This document shows positions 58,917 through 64,000 of a stretch of DNA of 64,000 bases, one piece after another (the stretch's first letter is position 1; every line of letters begins with the position of its first letter). Origin of the DNA: Rhizobium sp. CSW-27 (GTDB lineage: Bacteria; Pseudomonadota; Alphaproteobacteria; Rhizobiales; Rhizobiaceae); contig NZ_JAHHZO010000011.1 of the NCBI RefSeq assembly GCF_018760785.1, forward strand, positions 62,001 to 126,000, written 5' to 3'. The notes beneath the pieces were generated by a model. The model had not been told where the DNA came from. It did not search any database and saw only the letters and a list, made by a program, of their open reading frames with translations. The position numbers were made by a program, and so were the translations under genes.

Positions 58917-59693
58917 ATGGCTGACAGCCGGACCTCTGCTGAAGGTGGAATGGAAACCTCCTACGGCTTTCGCGAGGTGGGCGAAGGCGAAAAGCAGGGC
59001 CTCGTCAACGAGGTCTTCCACAAGGTGGCCAAGCGCTACGACATCATGAACGACGTGATGTCGGCCGGCCTTCACCGGCTGTGGAAGGATGCGATGGTGG
59101 CCGCCCTCAACCCGCGCAAGGACCCCTCCTACAAGGTTCTGGACGTGGCCGGCGGCACCGGCGACATCGCGTTCCGCATCGTGGAGGCATCCGGCCGGCA
59201 GGCACATGCCACGGTTCTCGACATCAACGGCTCGATGCTTGGTGTCGGCGCCGAACGCGCCGCCAAGCGCAAGCTTTCCGACAACCTCACCTTCGTGGAG
59301 GCCAATGCCGAGGAACTGCCCTTCGAGGCCGGCAGCTTCGATGCCTATACGATCGCCTTCGGCATCCGCAACGTGCCGCGCATCGATGTGGCGCTGAAGG
59401 AAGCCTACCGCGTGCTGAAGCGCGGCGGCCGGCTGCTGGTGCTGGAATTCTCCGAGGTGGAAATGCCGCTCCTCGACCGCATCTATGACGAATGGTCCTT
59501 CAAGGCCATTCCGCAGTTTGGCAAGATGATCACCGGCGATGCTGAACCCTACCAGTATCTGGTGGAATCGATCCGCAAGTTCCCCAATCAGGAGGATTTC
59601 GCCCGGATGATCCGCGCGGCCGGTTTCTCGCGCGTGACCTATACGAATTATACCGGCGGCATCGCGGCGCTGCATTCGGGCTGGAAGCTCTGA
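58917..59693 (+). CDS. ubiE: Ubiquinone/menaquinone biosynthesis C-methyltransferase
   Basis: C-methyltransferase of 258 residues acting on 2-polyprenyl-6-methoxy-benzoquinol in ubiquinone synthesis. [13 protein letters not shown] and [25 protein letters not shown] are the UbiE opening; [15 protein letters not shown] is SAM motif I; the C-terminal [15 protein letters not shown] is diagnostic. The ATG follows AAGGA by 8 bases. ubiB follows after 68 bases. Confidence 0.97.
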   Translation: MADSRTSAEGGMETSYGFREVGEGEKQGLVNEVFHKVAKRYDIMNDVMSAGLHRLWKDAMVAALNPRKDPSYKVLDVAGGTGDIAFRIVEASGRQAHATVLDINGSMLGVGAERAAKRKLSDNLTFVEANAEELPFEAGSFDAYTIAFGIRNVPRIDVALKEAYRVLKRGGRLLVLEFSEVEMPLLDRIYDEWSFKAIPQFGKMITGDAEPYQYLVESIRKFPNQEDFARMIRAAGFSRVTYTNYTGGIAALHSGWKL

Positions 59694-59761
59694 CACCGGC
59701 CATGGACGTGGCCGCGCACGGGGCAGAAGAGAAAGGCTGACGCCAGGATGAGGTTTTTCGC

Positions 59762-61336
59762 ATGAGCACGATCGGTGCCTATTTCCGGCTGGCCCGCGTG
59801 GGCTGGGTGCTTGTGCGCGAGGGCGTCGTGGCTGCATTGCCGACGCAGGGGCTGCCGCCCGTCGTCGGCCTCGTCAAGTCGCTCGCCCAGATCTTCACCC
59901 GCCCCGCCTCGATCCAGGAGAGCCGCAGCGTCCGTCTGACCAATGCGGTGGACCGTCTCGGCCCCTCCTATGTGAAGATCGGCCAGTTCCTCGCGACACG
60001 ACCGGATGTGGTCGGTGTGGACTGGGCGCTCGATCTCTCCATGCTGCAGGACCGCATGGCCTTCTTCCCGACGGATACGGCAAAGGCGGCGATCGAACTG
60101 TCGCTCGGCCGGTCCATCAGCGATCTCTATACCCGCTTCGACGAGCCGCTGGCGGCCGCCTCGATTGCCCAGGTGCATCCGGCCGCCGTTGCCCATGCCG
60201 ATGGCGAGCGCAAGGTGGCGGTCAAGGTGGTGCGCCCGGGTGTGCGCCAGCGCTTCGCCCATGACATCGAGAGCATGTATCTGATGTCGCGCATGCAGGA
60301 GCGCCTGCTGCCCTCCACGCGGCGCCTGAGGCCGGTCGAAGTCACCCGCACGCTGGAGCAGACCACCAAGCTGGAAATGGACCTGCGCCTTGAGGCAGCG
60401 GCGCTCTCCGAGATCGGCGAGAACACCAAGAACGACCCCGGCTTCCGGGTGCCCCAGGTGGACTGGGAGCGCACCGGCCGCGATGTGATCACCATGGAGT
60501 GGATCGACGGCATCAAGATGTCGAACATCGAGGGCCTGCGCGCGGCCGGCTACGATCTCGAAAAGCTCGCGGAAACACTGATCCAGTCCTTCCTGCGCCA
60601 TACGCTGCGCGACGGGTTTTTCCATGCCGACATGCATCCCGGCAACCTGTTCGTCGATCCGGACGGCATCATCGTCGCCGTCGACATGGGCATTGTCGGC
60701 CGGCTCGGCAAGAAGGAACGCCGCTTCCTCGCCGAAATCCTCTACGGCTTCATCACCCGCGATTATCGCCGGGTGGCGGAGGTGCATTTCGAGGCCGGCT
60801 ACGTGCCCTCCCACCACGATGTGGCCAGCTTTGCCCAGGCGATCCGCGCCATCGGCGAGCCGATCCATGGCCAGCCGGCGGAAACCATTTCCATGGCCCG
60901 CCTGCTGGCGCTGCTTTTCGAGGTGACGGACCTCTTCGAAATGCAGACACGGCCGGAACTGATCCTCCTGCAGAAGACCATGGTGGTGGTCGAGGGCGTT
61001 GCCCGCATGCTCGATCCGCGCTTCAACATGTGGCGCGCGGCAGAGCCGGTCGTCAGCGGCTGGATCCGCGACAATCTCGGCCCCAAACGCATTGTAACGG
61101 ATCTGCGCGACGGCCTGAAGGCGGCCGTGAAACTTGCGGAAGCTGCCCCGGAAATCGCCGCCAAGACGGAAAAATTCCACCAGCAGCTGCTGCACATGAC
61201 CGAACACGGCGTGCGCTTCGACGGCGAGACGGCCGAAGCCATCGGCAAGGCGGAGGCAAAACACAGCCGCTGGGGCCGTGCGGCACTCTGGGTGATTGCT
61301 GCCACCCTGATCTACATCGCCGTTCAGGTGAGCTGA
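59762..61336 (+). CDS. ubiB: Ubiquinone biosynthesis kinase-like protein UbiB
   Basis: Atypical kinase/ATPase of 524 residues required for ubiquinone synthesis and for making precursors accessible at the membrane. The KxGQ motif is K72-I-G-Q75 in YVKIGQFLATRPD; the Ala-rich loop is AAASIAQVH; HADMHPGNLFV is the catalytic loop. A C-terminal hydrophobic helix (about 500-522) anchors it. In related genomes coaBC follows; here it converges with a small kinase-like gene and overlaps it by 13 bases. Confidence 0.96.
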   Translation: MSTIGAYFRLARVGWVLVREGVVAALPTQGLPPVVGLVKSLAQIFTRPASIQESRSVRLTNAVDRLGPSYVKIGQFLATRPDVVGVDWALDLSMLQDRMAFFPTDTAKAAIELSLGRSISDLYTRFDEPLAAASIAQVHPAAVAHADGERKVAVKVVRPGVRQRFAHDIESMYLMSRMQERLLPSTRRLRPVEVTRTLEQTTKLEMDLRLEAAALSEIGENTKNDPGFRVPQVDWERTGRDVITMEWIDGIKMSNIEGLRAAGYDLEKLAETLIQSFLRHTLRDGFFHADMHPGNLFVDPDGIIVAVDMGIVGRLGKKERRFLAEILYGFITRDYRRVAEVHFEAGYVPSHHDVASFAQAIRAIGEPIHGQPAETISMARLLALLFEVTDLFEMQTRPELILLQKTMVVVEGVARMLDPRFNMWRAAEPVVSGWIRDNLGPKRIVTDLRDGLKAAVKLAEAAPEIAAKTEKFHQQLLHMTEHGVRFDGETAEAIGKAEAKHSRWGRAALWVIAATLIYIAVQVS

Positions 61337-61848
61337 TCGGCAGGCACAAACCCTGCCAGGAAAGCGCCGATGCTCGCGCGATCCGGCAGCCGCTGCTTGT
61401 GGCCCGTAAAACCATCGTAGAGATCCAGATAGGCCTGATAGCAGCTGGAACCTCCGCGGGTCCGATAGGTCGCAACCCACTCCAGCAGCTCGGCAAAGGA
61501 TTCCTCCCTTGCGCCGCCCTGGTTGCCGCGGGTCCGGATATTGGCGAGGCATTCTTCCTCCGGCACGTCCAGCCAGACCAGGAGGTCGGTACGCGGCAGG
61601 AGGACTTTCGCCAGCCAGCCATAGACGCCTTCCATCAGCCAGTGGTCGGCTTCCGAAAGCCGCCTCGTATCCTCGATCACGGTCGCATTGTCCCGCGCGA
61701 CGCCGTATTGCCCCGGCTGCCAGCGGATGTCGTCCAGGTGGGTGACCGGAAGGCCAAGCCTCTCGCCCATCGCCTGCGACAGCCAGGTCTTGCCCGCGCC
61801 GCCATTGCCGATGATGAGGATGCGTTGCAATCGCTGTTCGGAAGCCAT
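61324..61848 (-). CDS. P-loop NTPase, adenylate-kinase-like (FlaR/topology-modulation type)
   Basis: Protein of 174 residues with Walker A GNGGAGKT (14-21), a downstream HLDDIRWQPGQYG segment and DLLVWLDVPEEECLANIRTR, the layout of small kinases annotated as adenylate kinase-like or topology modulation proteins. The true substrate is unknown. The ATG follows GGAG by 6 bases. Its 3' end overlaps the ubiB 3' end by 13 bases. Confidence 0.82.
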   Translation of the reverse strand: MASEQRLQRILIIGNGGAGKTWLSQAMGERLGLPVTHLDDIRWQPGQYGVARDNATVIEDTRRLSEADHWLMEGVYGWLAKVLLPRTDLLVWLDVPEEECLANIRTRGNQGGAREESFAELLEWVATYRTRGGSSCYQAYLDLYDGFTGHKQRLPDRASIGAFLAGFVPADQLT

Positions 61849-61975
61849 GTGATCTCCGTCTGTTATCGCGCGCATTTACCGTGTTCAGCGATAGATTTGC
61901 CAGAGAGGTCTGAGAGCCTTCATTCCGCCCCCATTTTTATGATTTGTTAAATATGACTTCATGAGGAGAGTGTGA

Positions 61976-63313
61976 ATGGCGCTGGGCGCTTCGCATCGGC
62001 TGCACGACGGGGTAGCCGCCGTCGAAACCATGACGCGCTTTGCGCTGGCCGTTCTGGCGCTCGCCTCCGGCGTCTACACGTATCTGGGGGTGCGCAGCAT
62101 CCTCGACGGCTCGCCGACTGCCGTCTTCTTTGCCGCCATCATCTATTCCGGTTCCGTCTCGGTCGCGATCTACGCCTTTTGGTCCTACATGGCGCGGTTT
62201 TTCCCGCATGTGACGGGTCCGTCCGCCCGCGGCGCGATGATCGGCGTCATGGCGCTCGGCTGCGCCATGATCATTGCCATGTCGAGCTGGTTGAACGCGG
62301 CAGCGCTTGCCGGCTCGGCGGCGCTTGAACAGCATCTGGCCGAAACCGTGGAAGGCTACACCGCCGATCTCGACCAGGCGCACCAGAATGCGCTCGCCGC
62401 GCAGAGCCTGCTTCCCGATATCCAGCGCGCCTCCGAGCGGTTTGCGCAGCTGGCGGACGCAGAGCGCCAGTCCGGCGCGTTGACGGGCACCACGGGTGCC
62501 GGCAGCGTCGTGCAGCTGCTCAGCCAGATGTCTGCCCAGCTGAAGGAGCTCGAGGCCGGCATCGTCGCCTCGCGTGAGCAGGTGGCGACCCTGTTCGGCC
62601 AGGGGCAGAAGCGGCTGGAAACCATGCGCACGCTCGTCTCGGCGCCAGGCGCCGTTGCCCCACGCGCCGACCAGTTCTCCTCCGAAGTGGTGGCGCTGAC
62701 CGGCGTGATCACCTCGCTCAATCAGACCTCGATTGCGCCGTCCATCCGCCGTGCTGCAGATGATCTGTCGCTCGGTTTCATTGCACCGGTTGCCGATGGC
62801 CGGCAGGCGGACCTTGCTAATCGCCAGGACCAGGTGATGGAGACGATCCGCACCTCGGTCGCCGCCCAGTCGAAGGTGCTGGCCCAGGCCGCCGACGATA
62901 TCCTCAACCGTCCGCCGGTCGCGGAACGCCGTTTCGTGCCGCTCTCCTCGGCCGAAGCCGTGCTGCGTTACGCCAGCGATTTCATTCCTGCCTGGGCAGG
63001 CGCCATTTCCATCGACCTTTTGCCCGCCGTGCTCGTCTTCATCCTGGCGACCGTACATGGCGCGATCCGCCGGCAGGAAAGCCGCATGCCCTTTGCAGAA
63101 CGGATTACCGCCGCCGAGCTTCTGGAGGCGCTCGAGGTGCAGCGGGCGCTGAGCGCGCGGGGCGTCGATCTGCACGAGGCCGTTCGCCAGGTGGAGGAAC
63201 GACAGGCCGAGCCAGCCGGGAGGCCGGAGCATATCGCGCCCGAGAGCGAGGACGAAGGCAAGGTGACCAGCCTTGAGATCGGCAAACTGCCGCGCAAGGG
63301 GCCGGGCGCATGA
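61976..63313 (+). CDS. Uncharacterised membrane protein with periplasmic coiled-coil region
   Basis: Protein of 445 residues with three N-terminal helices (about 21-40, 47-72, 86-106), a long middle region rich in Ala, Gln and Glu with coiled-coil character (about 115-310), a fourth helix (about 325-348, IDLLPAVLVFILATVHGAI) and a charged C-terminal tail. With four helices both ends face the same side, so the coiled-coil region lies opposite the tail. I do not recognise a named family. GAGGAG is 8 bases before the ATG. It overlaps the next gene by ATGA, so the two are coupled. Confidence 0.75.
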   Translation: MALGASHRLHDGVAAVETMTRFALAVLALASGVYTYLGVRSILDGSPTAVFFAAIIYSGSVSVAIYAFWSYMARFFPHVTGPSARGAMIGVMALGCAMIIAMSSWLNAAALAGSAALEQHLAETVEGYTADLDQAHQNALAAQSLLPDIQRASERFAQLADAERQSGALTGTTGAGSVVQLLSQMSAQLKELEAGIVASREQVATLFGQGQKRLETMRTLVSAPGAVAPRADQFSSEVVALTGVITSLNQTSIAPSIRRAADDLSLGFIAPVADGRQADLANRQDQVMETIRTSVAAQSKVLAQAADDILNRPPVAERRFVPLSSAEAVLRYASDFIPAWAGAISIDLLPAVLVFILATVHGAIRRQESRMPFAERITAAELLEALEVQRALSARGVDLHEAVRQVEERQAEPAGRPEHIAPESEDEGKVTSLEIGKLPRKGPGA

Positions 63314-64000
63314 ACCCTGCCGCAGCCGCCTCGAAAGCCTGGCAGGCCTTTGCCCGCGCCGATGACAGCGTCATCATGCGCGGCGCCTTTTATGGCCTGT
63401 TGGCAACGGCTGCCCTGTTCGTCGTGATCGACATTCGGGAATTGTCCATGGAGGCGGCCTTGCCGGGCCATGATCCGCTGCAGACGGACCAGCCGGTGCT
63501 GCCGCCGGCGCTGACCGATGGCAAGCCGCACGCGCCCCCCGTCGAGCCGACGACACCCGCCGAACGCCTGCGCCAGCCGATCCGCTTCGAGCTACAACCG
63601 GGCGGGATCCTTCTGGCGGAAGGCGCTATCGATCCCGGTGCGGCGGAACGCTTCCGGCAGGAAATCGAGGCCCGCGGCGAATATGTGAAAACGGTTTCGC
63701 TGAACTCGCCGGGCGGCGCGGTGGATGACGCGATCACGATCTCTTCCCTCATCCGCGAGAAGAAGCTGACAACCCGCGTAGCGACTGGGGCGCTCTGTGC
63801 CTCGTCCTGTCCGATCGTCATGGCGGGCGGGGTGACACGCGAGACGGAGAAGGACGCCGTCATCGGCGTCCACCAGGTTTTCAACGGCAACCGGGAGAGG
63901 CCTTCGCCGGAAGAGGCCATGTCGAGCGCCCAGGCGACGACGGCGCGTGTTGCCCGCCACCTGCAGGAGATGGGGATCGGCGCGGGCCTCTGGTTCCACG
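63310..64000 (+). CDS. Membrane-anchored periplasmic ClpP/crotonase-fold protein (COG3904-like), partial
   Basis: The 3' end is beyond the window; 230 residues are visible. One helix (about 22-42) is followed by a Pro-rich linker (50-90) and a ClpP-like domain: SLNSPGGAVDDAITISSLIRE is broken at its Gly turn (130-150), then CASSCPIVMAGG (163-174), where S165 or S166 is the likely nucleophile, and H188 in IGVHQVF. This matches the COG3904-type predicted periplasmic proteins. A protease role is inferred. It is translationally coupled to the coiled-coil membrane protein. Confidence 0.75.
   Translation, partial: MNPAAAASKAWQAFARADDSVIMRGAFYGLLATAALFVVIDIRELSMEAALPGHDPLQTDQPVLPPALTDGKPHAPPVEPTTPAERLRQPIRFELQPGGILLAEGAIDPGAAERFRQEIEARGEYVKTVSLNSPGGAVDDAITISSLIREKKLTTRVATGALCASSCPIVMAGGVTRETEKDAVIGVHQVFNGNRERPSPEEAMSSAQATTARVARHLQEMGIGAGLWFH

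Overview
This is a contiguous stretch of high-G+C chromosome from an alphaproteobacterium of the order Hyphomicrobiales, most likely family Rhizobiaceae (Rhizobium/Agrobacterium/Sinorhizobium-like). The evidence is the gene content and order: the metK-phrR-lnt-corC-ybeY-phoH-miaB-olsA-fur(mur) run, glnD-murJ, mutS next to a malic enzyme with a phosphotransacetylase-like tail and to olsB, the lptCAB-rpoN-hpf-ptsN cluster, hrcA/grpE/rph, and dnaA-rpsT-mutM-ubiE-ubiB. Nearly all of it is core chromosome, densely packed, with many 4-bp ATGA overlaps. I saw no rRNA, tRNA, CRISPR, prophage or transposase.

Layout. 1-934: end of an unidentified gene, then an Hsp20 gene with an RpoH-type promoter and a ROSE-like RNA thermometer, followed by a DUF1150 gene. 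974-12720 (minus): a long run reading nfuA-tsaB-rimI-fur/mur-olsA-miaB-phoH-ybeY-corC-lnt-phrR-metK-trmB. 12834-14501 (minus): universal stress protein and trpS. 14502-14955: non-coding, with a mosaic palindromic repeat. 14956-20266 (minus): oligopeptide ABC transporter oppA-oppB-oppC-oppDF. 20633-21055: secreted M15-type peptidase. 21063-29887 (minus): murJ, glnD, a membrane-anchored AraC regulator, a HIT protein and mutS. 29992-32289: malic enzyme. 32352-33892: a Phd/VapC-type toxin-antitoxin pair whose toxin frame has lost its stop and runs antisense through olsB. 32993-41014: mostly minus genes olsB (behind a candidate PHO box), hybrid histidine kinase, lspA, two RNA methyltransferases, a lapA-type protein, ihfB and sppA, with a CoxG-family gene on plus. 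41217-46383: lptC-lptA-lptB-rpoN-hpf-ptsN. 46472-48318 (minus): hrcA and grpE. 48493-52261: rph, VOC protein, rdgB, hemW, methyltransferase. 52267-54950: EamA exporter with a divergent LysR regulator, and another methyltransferase. 54983-58771 (minus): mutM, rpsT, dnaA. 58917-61336: ubiE, ubiB. 61324-64000: a small P-loop kinase-like gene, then an uncharacterised pair (four-TM coiled-coil membrane protein plus a ClpP-fold periplasmic protease, cut by the window edge).

Functional themes. Heat shock (hsp20, hrcA, grpE, phoH/ybeY), envelope building (lnt, lspA, lptCAB, murJ, sppA), ornithine lipids (olsA and olsB, 22 kb apart), nitrogen control (glnD, rpoN, ptsN), acid response (phrR next to lnt, known in sinorhizobia as actA) and replication control (dnaA with an unusual upstream region rich in GANTC sites and a CtrA-like site).

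Most worth a second look: the GANTC cluster upstream of dnaA; the RpoH promoter plus ROSE-type leader at hsp20; the vapC stop loss over olsB; the PHO box at olsB; and the unknown membrane/protease pair at the right edge. I found no clear new multi-gene defence or biosynthetic system.
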